Assembly (NCBI RefSeq): GCF_001485435.1
Contig: NZ_BCMS01000002.1
Location: 88,426-152,425, forward strand
Direction: 5' to 3'
Source of the DNA: Deinococcus grandis
GTDB lineage: Bacteria; Deinococcota; Deinococci; Deinococcales; Deinococcaceae
Length of the DNA stretch: 64,000 nt
Part shown: piece after piece, positions 25,684-36,524 of the stretch
Layout: each line of letters starts with the position of its first letter
How positions within the stretch are numbered: the stretch's first letter is position 1
Program-made: the position numbers and the translations under genes
Notes under the pieces: model-generated
What the model saw: the letters and a program-made list of their open reading frames with translations, nothing else
The model's database searches: none
Told to the model about the DNA's origin: nothing

Positions 25684-28107
25684 ATGCTCGACCCCGCGGC
25701 AGACTTCGGGCAGCTGATCCGCATCATCCAGTCCGGCGATCCGGACGCAGCTGCTCAGGCCATCCAGCATTACGACTTCTCCCGCCAGGGTCAGGAACAC
25801 CGGTTCTACGCCCACGCTCTGCTGCATTACTACGCTCACCGCCACCAGCTGGCGGCCAGGGAGGCCGAACAGGCGGTCTCCCTGGCCCTCATTGCGCAGG
25901 ATCACGAGCTGTACGCCAGCGCGCTGATCCTGCAAGGCACCTGCAGCGCCATCCTGTTCGCGACGGACGCCGCCACCGAGTCCTTCCACCGGGCGCTGGA
26001 GGTCTTCGACCGCAGTGACGATCAGGCGGGCCGGGCGCGGGCGCTGGTCAGCCTGGCGAACATCCACGCGGTGCGGGGCGAGAATCACAGCGCGCTGAAT
26101 TTCGCCCAGCAGGCCCTGAGTGCCCTGAGTACCCCGAGGACCGGCGACCCCGGTTCTGGGCTGGCGATCACGATCAACAACGTGCTGGGCATGGTGTACT
26201 CGAACCTCGAGGCTTTCGAGACGGCCGAGCGGTACTTCCGGACCTGCGCGGCGCTGACGCTGGAGCAGGGTCACGCCTCGGCGTTCGTGACCGCCTCGGT
26301 GAACCTGCTGGAGTGCCTGTCCCGCGGCGGACGCAACGACGAGGCCTGCCGCGAGATCGAGCGGCTGATCGCCCACCCGGACTACCGGACGCTCATCACG
26401 CCGCACGTGCTGAACACCGCCGGGGAGATCGCGCTGCGGGCCGGGCGGCAGGCGCAGGCCGTGGCGCACCTGCAGGCGGCCCGGCAGGCGAGCGCGGCCA
26501 CGCAGGACTACGAGGAGTACTGCCGGTCGATCATCACGCTCGCGCAGGTGGACGGGCAGCTGATCAGCGGGGAGGACATCCGGGAGGTCATCCGGATCAG
26601 CGAGACCGATTCGCGCGCCGATCTGCTCGAGCAGGGCCTGCAGGCCGCGGTGGGCTTCGGGGGCTTCAGTGACGACGAGAAGGTCCGCCGCTTCTACCCG
26701 CAGCTCGTGCGGGCGCTGCACCACCGCGCCGTGACGCTGCGAGAGCAGACCATCGGGGACCTGACGAAGAAGGCCGAGCTGGACAACGCCCGGCACCTCG
26801 CCGGGTACGAGCAGCAGCTGCGCGTCGCGGCCGAGGAGACCATCCAGCGGCAGGTGGAGGAACTCGAACGTGGGCGCCTGTCGGACGTGCTGACCGGCCT
26901 GCCCAACCGGATCATGCTCATGGCGCAGATGCTGGGCCAGACGCGGGAGGACGCGCCGTTCCTGCTCGTGACGCTGGACGTCAACCGCTTCCAGCTCGTG
27001 AACGACATGTACGGGCACGATCTCGCGGACGAGCTGCTGCGGGTGCTGGCGCAGCGCCTGAGCGGCAGCCTGCGTTCCGGCGAGCTGGTCGCGCGGGTGG
27101 GCGGGGACGAGTTTGCGCTGCTGCTCGAGCCGGGCGCGAACGCGCGCGCGCAGGTGGACCGGGTGCTGGCGGTCGTCACGCAGCCTGTCTCGCTGGGCGG
27201 GCAGTCGGTGCGGGTGTCGGTCTCGGCGGGGGCGGCGCTGTGGCCGCAGGACGCCAGGAGTGCCGAGGCGCTGCGCCGCGCGTCGGAACTGGCGCTGCTG
27301 GACGCCAAGGCGAACGCGGACGCCGTGCGGTTCTTCGACGCGCGCGCGCACGCCCACGCGGGGCTGGAGAGCGCCCTGGCGCACGCCCTGACCCGCGGGG
27401 AGTACGTGCTGCACTACCAGCCGCTGGTCGACACCCGGCACCGGCGGGTGGTGAGTGCCGAGGCGCTGCTGCGCTGGGAGAGCCCCGAGCACGGCCTGCA
27501 GTCACCGGCCGCGTTCATGCCGATCCTGGAACGCGGTGATCACATCATCGAGGTGGGCGCCTGGGTGCTGCGTGAGGCCTGCCGCGCCGCGCAGTCGTGG
27601 GGTGGGACGGACGTGCGCGTGGCAGTGAACCTGTCCGCGCGGCAGTTCACGAGCCCGGGGCTGCTCGACACGGTCCGGCAGGCGCTGCGGGAGACCGGTC
27701 TGCCGCCGCACCGGCTGGAACTGGAGATCACCGAGACGCTCATGATGCTCAACCCTGAACGCACCGAACGCGTCCTGCGGGACCTGCGCTCGGACGGCGT
27801 GCGGGTCATGCTGGACGACTTCGGGACCGGGTACAGCAGCCTGGGGTACCTGGCGCGCTTTCCGCTGAGCGGCCTGAAGATCGACCGGTCGTTCGTGCGG
27901 CAGATGATGCAGGACCCGCAGGGCAAGAGTGCCGCGATCGTCCGGGCGATGGTCAGCCTGAGCCGCGACCTGAACCTGGAACTGGTCGCCGAGGGCATCG
28001 AGAGCCTTCAGGATCTGGATGTGGTCATGGCCGAGGGAATCTGCGTCGTGCAGGGCTACCACTTCGCGCGGCCCGCGCCGGACTGGCGGCCGCCCGGCGC
28101 CGGGTGA
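25684..28107 (+). CDS. TPR-GGDEF-EAL protein (c-di-GMP turnover)
   Basis: An 807-aa soluble protein: about residues 1-330 are TPR-like helical repeats, a coiled coil follows to about 400, then GGDEF (about 400-555) and EAL (about 565-800). The cyclase signature VGGDEFALL is intact, and the phosphodiesterase residues are intact as well: AEALLRW (EAL), ELEITE, DDFGTGYSSLGYL, KIDRSFV, VAEGIES and QGYHFARP. Both activities are therefore possible; one may be regulatory. The TPR part probably binds a protein partner. No membrane segment. Confidence 0.93.
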   Translation: MLDPAADFGQLIRIIQSGDPDAAAQAIQHYDFSRQGQEHRFYAHALLHYYAHRHQLAAREAEQAVSLALIAQDHELYASALILQGTCSAILFATDAATESFHRALEVFDRSDDQAGRARALVSLANIHAVRGENHSALNFAQQALSALSTPRTGDPGSGLAITINNVLGMVYSNLEAFETAERYFRTCAALTLEQGHASAFVTASVNLLECLSRGGRNDEACREIERLIAHPDYRTLITPHVLNTAGEIALRAGRQAQAVAHLQAARQASAATQDYEEYCRSIITLAQVDGQLISGEDIREVIRISETDSRADLLEQGLQAAVGFGGFSDDEKVRRFYPQLVRALHHRAVTLREQTIGDLTKKAELDNARHLAGYEQQLRVAAEETIQRQVEELERGRLSDVLTGLPNRIMLMAQMLGQTREDAPFLLVTLDVNRFQLVNDMYGHDLADELLRVLAQRLSGSLRSGELVARVGGDEFALLLEPGANARAQVDRVLAVVTQPVSLGGQSVRVSVSAGAALWPQDARSAEALRRASELALLDAKANADAVRFFDARAHAHAGLESALAHALTRGEYVLHYQPLVDTRHRRVVSAEALLRWESPEHGLQSPAAFMPILERGDHIIEVGAWVLREACRAAQSWGGTDVRVAVNLSARQFTSPGLLDTVRQALRETGLPPHRLELEITETLMMLNPERTERVLRDLRSDGVRVMLDDFGTGYSSLGYLARFPLSGLKIDRSFVRQMMQDPQGKSAAIVRAMVSLSRDLNLELVAEGIESLQDLDVVMAEGICVVQGYHFARPAPDWRPPGAG

Positions 28108-28140
28108 CGGCAGGCCCGCACTGGCGGGGTCCGGTGGCGG

Positions 28141-29124
28141 TCAGGGGCCGGGGGCGAGGAGGGTCCGGGCGGTGACCTCGTCGATCACGAGGGTGGTCAT
28201 GAGTTCCCCGGCCAGCGCGGCGCGCAGCGCCTGCACCTTGCCCAGGCCGCTGACGACGCAGATGGCGTGCTGGGCGCGGCGGGTCAGGCCCAGGTCCGGG
28301 CCGCTGCTGCGGGCGTTGATGGGCAGGCCCGCGTGGCTGCCGTCCCCGCGGAAGAACACGGTGGCGATGTCCCCGGCGACGCCCTGGTCGCGCAGCGCGT
28401 GCAGGTCCGCGTCGTCGAGGTACCCGGCGGCGTACACGTGGCTGGGCACCTGCGCGCTGGCCGCGCCGACGGAGTACAGCAGCACGTCGGCGTGGTCCTG
28501 CAGGTCCAGGACGTGGCGCACGCTGCGTTCGCGCCACATGGCGGCGCGCGTGGCGGGGTCGTCGAAGAAGGTGGGGACCGGGAACAGGTGGGCGCGGGCG
28601 CCGTAGTTCGCGGCGAAGCGGGTGATGGTGTCGGTCACGAAGCCGCTCATGAAGTCCAGGGCGTTGGCGCTGCCGTTGAGCTGCACGAACTGGAGGTTGG
28701 TGACCGGGCGGGGCGTGAGGGCGCGGGAGACGGCGTCGAGGGTGGTGCCCCAGGCGAGGCCCACGATCTGCCCGGGGCGCAGGACCTGCCCGAGCAGGCG
28801 GGCGGCGGCCACCGCGACCCGTTCGAGCCAGACGTTCTCGGGGCTGCCGGGGGGGACGCTGACGACCTGGGGGTGCAGGAAGGGGTAGCGGGCGCGCAGC
28901 TGGGCCTCGAGGCTCTGCGGCTGGGCCTGGGGGTCGTGGATGCGGATCTCGACGAGGCCGGTGCGGCGGGCCAGGGTGAGCAGGCGGCTGACCTTGGGGC
29001 GGGACAGGCCGAGTTCGCGGGCGATGGCGTCGGTGGTGAGGCCCTGGTGGTAGTAGAGGCGGGCGACCTGCACGGCCTGCGCGGCGGTGTCGTCCGGGGT
29101 GGGGTCGGTCACGCGCCTGAGCAT
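28141..29124 (-). CDS. SorC/DeoR-type sugar-binding transcriptional regulator of the glp genes
   Basis: A 327-aa regulator: N-terminal helix-turn-helix (about residues 28-55, DAIARELGLSRPKVSRLL) and a C-terminal SorC effector domain (GLAWGTTLDAVSRAL, GSAN, NARSSGPDLGL near the end), the class that binds phosphorylated sugars. ATG at 29124 is chosen; GTG at 29112 is an alternative and the open frame continues upstream into the promoter. It is divergent from glpF, and paired operators occur before glpF and glpD, so control of glycerol uptake with glycerol-3-phosphate as inducer is inferred. It is unrelated to GlpR of E. coli at family level in its effector domain. Confidence 0.85.
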   Translation of the reverse strand: MLRRVTDPTPDDTAAQAVQVARLYYHQGLTTDAIARELGLSRPKVSRLLTLARRTGLVEIRIHDPQAQPQSLEAQLRARYPFLHPQVVSVPPGSPENVWLERVAVAAARLLGQVLRPGQIVGLAWGTTLDAVSRALTPRPVTNLQFVQLNGSANALDFMSGFVTDTITRFAANYGARAHLFPVPTFFDDPATRAAMWRERSVRHVLDLQDHADVLLYSVGAASAQVPSHVYAAGYLDDADLHALRDQGVAGDIATVFFRGDGSHAGLPINARSSGPDLGLTRRAQHAICVVSGLGKVQALRAALAGELMTTLVIDEVTARTLLAPGP

Positions 29125-29186
29125 ACCCCTGGCGGGCCGGGGCGGCGCGGCCGGGTGGGCCGGGGGGCGCGCTTCACACCGGGCGT

Positions 29187-29221
29187 CGAACAAATGTTCA
29201 CGCTTGCTTGACATTCGTTCA
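29187..29221 (+). promoter_or_regulatory. Paired glp operators and -35 box upstream of glpF
   Basis: Site 1, CGAACAAATGTTCA (29187-29200), is a near-perfect dyad. Site 2, TTGACATTCGTTCA (29208-29221), begins exactly 21 bp later and its first six bases are a consensus -35 TTGACA. Both resemble the glpD sites at 31855 and 31876, which have the same 21-bp spacing. A TGATAC at 29233-29238 could be the -10 (19-bp spacer). Repression by the divergent SorC-type regulator is inferred. Confidence 0.75.
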
Positions 29222-29352
29222 TAGCTTGGTGATGATACCCGTATCGACAACCCGATCCGCGCGGCGTCCGGCCGCGCCCACCCCACGTCCGGCCTCCAGC
29301 CGCCCCGCGCGCTGGCAGCCACCCCTGCAGGCGCACCGCCCGGAGGTCTAGC

Positions 29353-30183
<831 letters not shown>

Positions 30184-30228
30184 GCCCAGCTCCCCCGTCC
30201 CCGCCCCCCACCCATCCGGAGGTACCGC

Positions 30229-31728
<1,500 letters not shown>

Positions 31729-31754
31729 ATCTGCTCCCCTGACAGGACGGATGC

Positions 31755-31801
31755 GGCCGGGACGGGCACAGTGGTGCGTTCCGGCCGTTCCTGTCCCGGC
31801 C
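31755..31801 (+). terminator. Stem-loop after glpK
   Basis: GGCCGGGAC (31755-31763) pairs with GTCCCGGCC (31793-31801) across a 29-base loop, followed by AAAATC. A second small palindrome, TTCAGGCGCCTGAA, follows at 31815-31828. Probable terminator of glpFK. Confidence 0.5.
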
Positions 31802-31854
31802 AAAATCTCGCGCCTTCAGGCGCCTGAATGAACCGTCGATGTAGTCGAGCCCAC

Positions 31855-31889
31855 TGAACATCCGTTCACAACATGCGAACATGTGTTCA
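31855..31889 (+). promoter_or_regulatory. Paired glp operators upstream of glpD
   Basis: TGAACATCCGTTCA (31855-31868) and CGAACATGTGTTCA (31876-31889) are dyads 21 bp apart, start to start. The core is GAACA-NN-YGTTC. They sit 40-75 bases before the glpD ATG. The same pattern and spacing occurs before glpF, which defines a small regulon. The -35/-10 of glpD could not be placed with certainty. Confidence 0.75.
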
Positions 31890-31928
31890 TCCGGTGGACG
31901 CTCTCTCACCGCAAGGAAGGTTGACACC

Positions 31929-33479
31929 ATGACCACAGACCCCCGCCAAGCCGCCCTGACCGCCGCCACCACGCCCGAACCCTGGGACATCCTCGTCATC
32001 GGGGGCGGCGCTTCCGGCCTGGGCACCGCTGTGGAAGCCGCCACGCGCGGCTACCGCACCCTGCTGCTCGAAGCGCACGACTACGCCAAGGGCACCAGCA
32101 GCCGCTCGACCAAACTCGTGCACGGCGGCGTGCGCTACCTCGCACAGGGCAACGTGTCCCTGGTGCGCGAGGCGCTGCACGAACGCGGCCTCTTGAAGCG
32201 CAACGCCCCGCACCTCGTGCGCGACCTGGGCTTCCTGATCGCCGCGTACAAGTGGTGGGCCGCGCCCTTCTACGGCATCGGCCTGAAGATGTACGACCTG
32301 CTCGCCGGGAAACTGAACCTCCAGGCCAGCCGCTACGTGAACAAGGCCCAGGCGCTGGCCCGCACGCCCACCCTGAAACAGGCCGGGCTGAAGGGCGGCA
32401 TCCTCTACTTCGACGGGCAGTTCGACGACTCCCGGCTGGCGATCACGCTGATGCGCAGCCTCGAAGACCACGGCGGCGTCACCCTGAACCACGCGCCCGT
32501 CGTCGGCCTGATCAAGGAGGGCGGCCGCGTCGTCGGCGCCCGCTTCCGCGACGACGAGACCGGCCAGGAACACGAGGTGCGCGCCAAGGCCATCGTGAAT
32601 GCCACCGGGGTGTTCGTGGACGATATCCGCCGCATGGAACGCAGCGACGTCAAACCCATGCTCTCCCCCAGTCAGGGCGTGCACGTCGTCGTGGACCGCC
32701 GCTTCCTGCCCGGCGACAGCGCCATCATGGTGCCGCGCACCGACGACGGCCGCGTGCTGTTCGCCGTGCCCTGGCACGACCACGTCGTGATCGGCACCAC
32801 CGACACCCCCGTCCCCGAGACCAGCCTGGAACCCCGCGCGCTGCCCGAGGAGATCGACTTCATCCTGCGCACCGCCGCGCAGTACATGGACCCCGCCCCC
32901 ACCCGCGCGGACGTCCGCAGCGTGTACGTGGGCCTGCGCCCCCTGGTGAAGGCCGCCGAGGGGACGGATACCAAGAGCCTGTCGCGCGACCACGTGATCC
33001 GCATCAGCGACGGCGGGCTGATCACCCTGACCGGCGGCAAGTGGACCACCTACCGCCGCATGGGCGAGGATACCGTCAACCGCGCCGCCGCGCAGGCCGG
33101 ACTGCCCGAACGCCTGAGCCTCACGGCGGGCCTGAAACTGCACGGCGCGACCCAGGCGGACCTCCCGGACCACTGGAAGGTGTACGGCACGGACGCCGAG
33201 TGGGTGCAGACGCTGCCCGGCGCCAACCAGAAGATCCATCAGGCCCTCCCGTACACCGAGGCGGAGGTCCGCTGGGCCGCCCGCGCCGAGCAGGCCCGCA
33301 CCGTCGAGGACATCCTGTCCCGCCGCCTGCGCGCCCTGCTGCTGAACGCGCAGGCCAGCATCGAGGCCGCGCCCCGCGTCGCCGCGATCCTCGCGGAGGA
33401 ACTCGGCCGGGATCAGGCGTGGCAGGCCGGGCAGGTCCGCGCCTACACCGACGTCGCGCAGGGCTACGTGCTGCGCTGA
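31929..33479 (+). CDS. glpD: Glycerol-3-phosphate dehydrogenase, FAD-dependent (aerobic)
   Basis: A 516-aa flavoprotein. The FAD-binding GxGxxG is VIGGGASGLGTAVEAA near residue 20, followed by TSSRSTKLVHGGVRYL, the GlpD/GlpA signature; TGGKWTTYR lies near residue 375. It oxidises glycerol-3-phosphate to dihydroxyacetone phosphate and passes electrons to quinone at the membrane face. ATG at 31929 follows GGAAGG by eight bases; upstream in-frame codons lie inside the operator region. It is separated from glpFK by 200 bp with its own operators. A strong terminator follows. Confidence 0.96.
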   Translation: MTTDPRQAALTAATTPEPWDILVIGGGASGLGTAVEAATRGYRTLLLEAHDYAKGTSSRSTKLVHGGVRYLAQGNVSLVREALHERGLLKRNAPHLVRDLGFLIAAYKWWAAPFYGIGLKMYDLLAGKLNLQASRYVNKAQALARTPTLKQAGLKGGILYFDGQFDDSRLAITLMRSLEDHGGVTLNHAPVVGLIKEGGRVVGARFRDDETGQEHEVRAKAIVNATGVFVDDIRRMERSDVKPMLSPSQGVHVVVDRRFLPGDSAIMVPRTDDGRVLFAVPWHDHVVIGTTDTPVPETSLEPRALPEEIDFILRTAAQYMDPAPTRADVRSVYVGLRPLVKAAEGTDTKSLSRDHVIRISDGGLITLTGGKWTTYRRMGEDTVNRAAAQAGLPERLSLTAGLKLHGATQADLPDHWKVYGTDAEWVQTLPGANQKIHQALPYTEAEVRWAARAEQARTVEDILSRRLRALLLNAQASIEAAPRVAAILAEELGRDQAWQAGQVRAYTDVAQGYVLR

Positions 33480-33486
33480 CCGCTTT

Positions 33487-33528
33487 CGCAGGAGGGGCCG
33501 CCCAGTGTGCCGGGCGGCCCCTCCTGCG
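33487..33528 (+). terminator. Strong hairpin terminator of glpD
   Basis: A perfect 17-bp stem: 33487-33503 (CGCAGGAGGGGCCGCCC) and 33512-33528, with an 8-base loop, beginning seven bases after the glpD stop. No T-run. It occupies the first part of the 336-bp gap 33480-33815; the rest is taken by two repeats. Confidence 0.8.
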
Positions 33529-33548
33529 GTCCCCTGCCCCGCCGTTCA

Positions 33549-33680
33549 TACGGATTCCGTTTGTTTCGTTGACAGCTCGGAACACCACCGATCTGTCAAC
33601 GACACGTCCGGAACCCGTTCTGCTCCTACTCGCTCCGCTCGGATTGAACGGCTTTGCAAGCCATTCAACCGGAGTCCGTC
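33549..33680 (+). repeat. MITE-like repeat, copy B
   Basis: 132 bp, TACGGATTCCG to CGGAGTCCGTC (last base altered), flanked by TCA at 33546-33548 and 33681-33683. Hairpin 1 is the second subtype, TTGACAGCTCGG / CCGATCTGTCAA, one mismatch. Hairpin 2: GATTGAACGGCTT / AAGCCATTCAACC. It is in direct tandem with copy C, and the TCA between them serves both. Confidence 0.88.
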
Positions 33681-33683
33681 TCA

Positions 33684-33815
33684 TACGGATTCCGTTTATT
33701 TCGTTGACAGATCGGAACGCCACCGATCTGTCAACTCCACGTCCGGAATCCGTTTCTCTCCCACTCGCTCCGCTCGGATTGAACGGCTTTGTAAGCCATT
33801 CAATCGGAGTCCGTA
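33684..33815 (+). repeat. MITE-like repeat, copy C
   Basis: 132 bp, TACGGATTCCG to CGGAGTCCGTA, flanked by TCA at 33681-33683 and 33816-33818. Hairpin 1: TTGACAGATCGG / CCGATCTGTCAA, perfect. Hairpin 2: GATTGAACGGCTT / AAGCCATTCAATC, near perfect. The right TCA is the complement of the TGA stop codon of the ZntA-like gene on the minus strand. Confidence 0.9.
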
Positions 33816-35942
33816 TCAGTCCTGTTCACTTCCCCGGAAGCGCAGCAGGCGCAGCGCGTTCGCAGTGACGAGGGCCGTGGCGCCGGTATCGGACAGCACC
33901 GCGGGCCACAGGCCGGTGAGGCCCAGCAGTGTGGTGATCAGGAACACCAGTTTCAGTCCCACCGCGAACGCGACGTTCTGGCGGATGACGCGCATGGTGG
34001 CGCGCGACAGGCGGATCAGGTCGGCTGCGGCGCGCACCTGCGGGCGCAGCAGGGCCACGTGCGCGGTCTCCAGCGCCACGTCGGTGCCGCCCCCCATGGC
34101 CACGCCGACGTCCGCGGCGGCCAGGGCGGGCGCGTCGTTGATGCCGTCGCCGATCATGACCACCCCGCCCTGGCGTTGCAGGTCGCGGATCAGGCGCAGT
34201 TTGTCTTCCGGCAGCAGCTGCGCGTGGACCTCCAGCCCGAGGGTCCGGGCGACCGCCTGCCCGGTCCGGGTGTTGTCCCCGGTCAGCATGACGGGCGTGA
34301 CGCCCAGCGCGCGCAGGTCCTGGATGGCGGCCTGCGCGTCGGGGCGCGGTTCGTCCCGCAGGGCGATCAGGCCCCGGACGGCGCCGTCCACGAGGAGCAC
34401 CACGACCGTCTTGCCCTGGTCTTCCAGCTGCGCGACGCGGGCCTCGGCGGCGCTCAGGTCGGCGTGCTCGCGGGCGTAGCGGGGCGAGCCGACGGCGACG
34501 TCGGTGCCGTCCACGCGGGCCAGGGCGGCCTGACCCGGGAGGGCGCGGGCGTCCTGCGCGGCGGGCAGCGGAGTGCCCAGGGCAGCGTGCGCGGCCAGCA
34601 GCGCGCGCCCCAGTGGGTGGCTGCTGCCCTGCTCGGCGGCGGCGGCCAGCGTAAGCACCCCGGCGTCGTCCAGGCCGATGCCGGTCACGTCGGTGACCTG
34701 CGGGTGCCCGGCGGTCAGGGTGCCGGTCTTGTCGAACGCGGCGGTGCGGACGTTGCCGAGCGCCTCCAGGGCGGCGCCGCCCTTGATGAGCAGGCCGCGC
34801 CGGGCGCCGGCGCTGACGGCGCTGGTGATGGCCGCCGGGACGCTCAGGACCAGCGCGCAGGGGCAGCCGATGAGCAGCAGGGCGACGCCTTTGTACACCC
34901 ACTCGGTCAGCGGGGCGCCCAGCAGGGGCGGGATGAACGCGGTGGCCGCCGCGACGAGCACCACCAGGGGGGTGTACACGCGGGAGAAGCGGTCGATGAA
35001 GCGCGCGACGGGCGCGCGGCTGGCCTCGGCCTGCTCGACGAGGTGGATGATCTGCGCGATGGTGTTGTCCTGCGCGGCGCGGTCCACCCGGACGCGCAGC
35101 ACGCCGCCCGCGTTGATGCTGCCCGCGTACACCGTGTCGCCGGGCCCCTTGCCCACGGGGACGCTCTCGCCGGTGACGGGCGAGTCGTCGAGGCTGGACT
35201 GGCCGTCCAGAATGGTGCCGTCGGCGGGAACCCGGCCGCCGGGCTGGACCTGCACGGTCTGCCCGACCTTCAGCGCGTCGGCGGGGACATCCAGGACGCG
35301 GTCGCCGCGCAGCAGCAGCGCGGTCTTCGGGGCCAGCGCCGCGAGCGCCTGGATGCCGCTGCGGGCGCGGCCCACCGCGACGCCCTCGAGCAGTTCCCCG
35401 ACGGCGAACAGGAACACGACGACGGCGGCCTCGGCCTGCTCGCCGATGAGCAGTGCGCCCGCGGCGGCCAGCGTGACCAGGGTGTTGATGCTGAAGGGAT
35501 CACCGGCGCGCGCGGCGGCGAGGGCCTTGCGGGCCAGCGGGGCGGCGCCGAGCAGCGTGGCGGCGCCGTACAGCCACGGCGCGAGGGTCGGGAGGAGCTG
35601 CCCGAGAAGCACCGCGGCGCCGAGCAGCGCGCCGGTCGTGAGGACCAGTCGGCCCTGCGCCGCCCGGTACCACGCGGGGGGCGCGGGGGGCGCGGCGCCG
35701 GGACCGCCGAGGGCGTGGGCGGGGTGGCCCAGGTCGCGCAGGGTGGCTTCCAGGGTGCTGCGGCTGGTGCGGGTCTCGTCGAGGGTCAGGGTCAGCGACT
35801 GGCGGGTGAGGTTGGTGCGTGCGCCGTGTGCGCCGGGCAGGCGGTCCAGGGCGCCCTCGATGCGGCGCACGCAGGAGGGGCAGTCCATGCCCTCGACGAA
35901 GTAGTCGAGTTCGGTGGGCGTGGCGGGCCGGGCGCTGGTCAT
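33816..35942 (-). CDS. zntA: Zn/Cd/Pb-type P1B ATPase, ZntA-like
   Basis: A 708-aa heavy-metal efflux ATPase. Residues about 12-70 are an HMA domain with GMDCPSC. The membrane metal site is IGCPCALVLS (about residue 360), the phosphorylation site DKTGT (about 407), the hinge GDGINDAPA (about 600), and the last helices KLVFLITTLLGLTG and VLSDTGATALV match the Lys/Asp pair of the Zn2+/Cd2+ subgroup rather than the copper one. ATG at 35942 has a -10 box five bases upstream and no ribosome binding site, so the mRNA is probably leaderless. An ArsR/SmtB-like operator lies in its promoter. Confidence 0.92.
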   Translation of the reverse strand: MTSARPATPTELDYFVEGMDCPSCVRRIEGALDRLPGAHGARTNLTRQSLTLTLDETRTSRSTLEATLRDLGHPAHALGGPGAAPPAPPAWYRAAQGRLVLTTGALLGAAVLLGQLLPTLAPWLYGAATLLGAAPLARKALAAARAGDPFSINTLVTLAAAGALLIGEQAEAAVVVFLFAVGELLEGVAVGRARSGIQALAALAPKTALLLRGDRVLDVPADALKVGQTVQVQPGGRVPADGTILDGQSSLDDSPVTGESVPVGKGPGDTVYAGSINAGGVLRVRVDRAAQDNTIAQIIHLVEQAEASRAPVARFIDRFSRVYTPLVVLVAAATAFIPPLLGAPLTEWVYKGVALLLIGCPCALVLSVPAAITSAVSAGARRGLLIKGGAALEALGNVRTAAFDKTGTLTAGHPQVTDVTGIGLDDAGVLTLAAAAEQGSSHPLGRALLAAHAALGTPLPAAQDARALPGQAALARVDGTDVAVGSPRYAREHADLSAAEARVAQLEDQGKTVVVLLVDGAVRGLIALRDEPRPDAQAAIQDLRALGVTPVMLTGDNTRTGQAVARTLGLEVHAQLLPEDKLRLIRDLQRQGGVVMIGDGINDAPALAAADVGVAMGGGTDVALETAHVALLRPQVRAAADLIRLSRATMRVIRQNVAFAVGLKLVFLITTLLGLTGLWPAVLSDTGATALVTANALRLLRFRGSEQD

Positions 35943-35947
35943 GCCTC

Positions 35948-35977
35948 ACCATATCTGAGCAGATGCTCAGATGTCCA
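35948..35977 (-). promoter_or_regulatory. Promoter and ArsR/SmtB-type operator of the ZntA-like gene
   Basis: On the minus strand: TGGACA (-35, 35977-35972), 18-bp spacer, TATGGT (-10, 35953-35948), five bases, ATG. The dyad 35951-35974 (ATATCTGAGCA-GA-TGCTCAGATGT, one mismatch) fills the spacer. It resembles the 12-2-12 operators of SmtB/CzrA/CadC metal-responsive repressors. The repressor gene is not in the window. Confidence 0.8.
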
Positions 35978-36053
35978 TCCGGGCTGGAACCCACCCTCCC
36001 GCCCTTACCGCGCCTGCGCCACACCTGCGCCGCGCCCGGGCCGCCCGCCCCGT

Positions 36054-36059
36054 TACACT
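36054..36059 (+). promoter_or_regulatory. -10 box of a probable leaderless transcript (PAAR gene)
   Basis: TACACT ends six bases before the ATG at 36066 with no ribosome binding site in between. The upstream -35 is not clear in the GC-rich flank. Confidence 0.5.
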
Positions 36060-36065
36060 GCCCGC

Positions 36066-36353
36066 ATGCCCCCAGCCGCCCGCGTCGGTGACCACCACAC
36101 CTGCCCGCTGTACGACGGCAAGTCGCCGCACGTGGGCGGCCCCGTCAGCGCCGGCAGTCCCACCGTCCTGATCGGCGGCAGGCCCGCCGCGCGGGTGGGC
36201 GACCAGTGCGTGTGCGCCGGACCGCCCGACACGATCGCGCGCGGCAGCGCCACCGTCCGCATCGGCGGGAAACCCGCCGCGCGACTGGGCGACACCACCG
36301 CGCACGGGGGGCAGATCGTCGCCGGGGCGCCCACGGTCAACATCGGCGGCTGA
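36066..36353 (+). CDS. PAAR-domain protein
   Basis: A 95-aa protein made entirely of PAAR-type repeats (LIGGRPAARVGD, RIGGKPAARLGD, IVAGAPTVNIGG), with His/Cys residues near the start (DHHTCPLY) and in the middle (DQCVCAGPP) that could hold the tip metal. Full length for the family. PAAR proteins cap the VgrG spike of type VI secretion or related contractile injection systems and carry or link effectors. No VgrG, tube, sheath or effector gene is adjacent. It stands between the divergent ZntA gene and a convergent GGDEF gene. Confidence 0.9.
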   Translation: MPPAARVGDHHTCPLYDGKSPHVGGPVSAGSPTVLIGGRPAARVGDQCVCAGPPDTIARGSATVRIGGKPAARLGDTTAHGGQIVAGAPTVNIGG

Positions 36354-36389
36354 CCCGCTCCCGTCGGCCCGAACCCGCAGAGGTGATCA

Positions 36390-36524
36390 TACGGACTCCG
36401 TCTGTTTCGCCAACAATCCGGAACCTCACCGGATTGCCGGCTCCACGTCCGGAGGGGTGTTTCTCTCCTTCTCGCATCCGCTCGGACCCAGCGGGCTTTG
36501 CAGCCCATTCAATCGGAATCCGCA
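36390..36524 (+). repeat. MITE-like repeat, copy D
   Basis: 135 bp, TACGGACTCCG to CGGAATCCGCA, flanked by TCA at 36387-36389 and 36525-36527. Hairpin 1: CAATCCGG / CCGGATTG with decayed outer pairs. Hairpin 2 has decayed (GGACCCAGCGGGCT / AGCCCATTCAATC). The right TCA is the complement of the stop codon of the GAF-GGDEF gene on the minus strand. Confidence 0.88.

Noticed and set aside
24415..27492. Minus-strand open frame of about 1025 codons over the protease and GGDEF-EAL genes
   Set aside because: It spans two clear plus-strand genes and their promoter; the residues are low complexity with no domain.
33816..35942. Copper ATPase as the identity of the P1B pump
   Set aside because: The last helices have the Lys/Asp pattern of Zn/Cd pumps and the promoter has an ArsR/SmtB-type rather than a CsoR G-tract operator.
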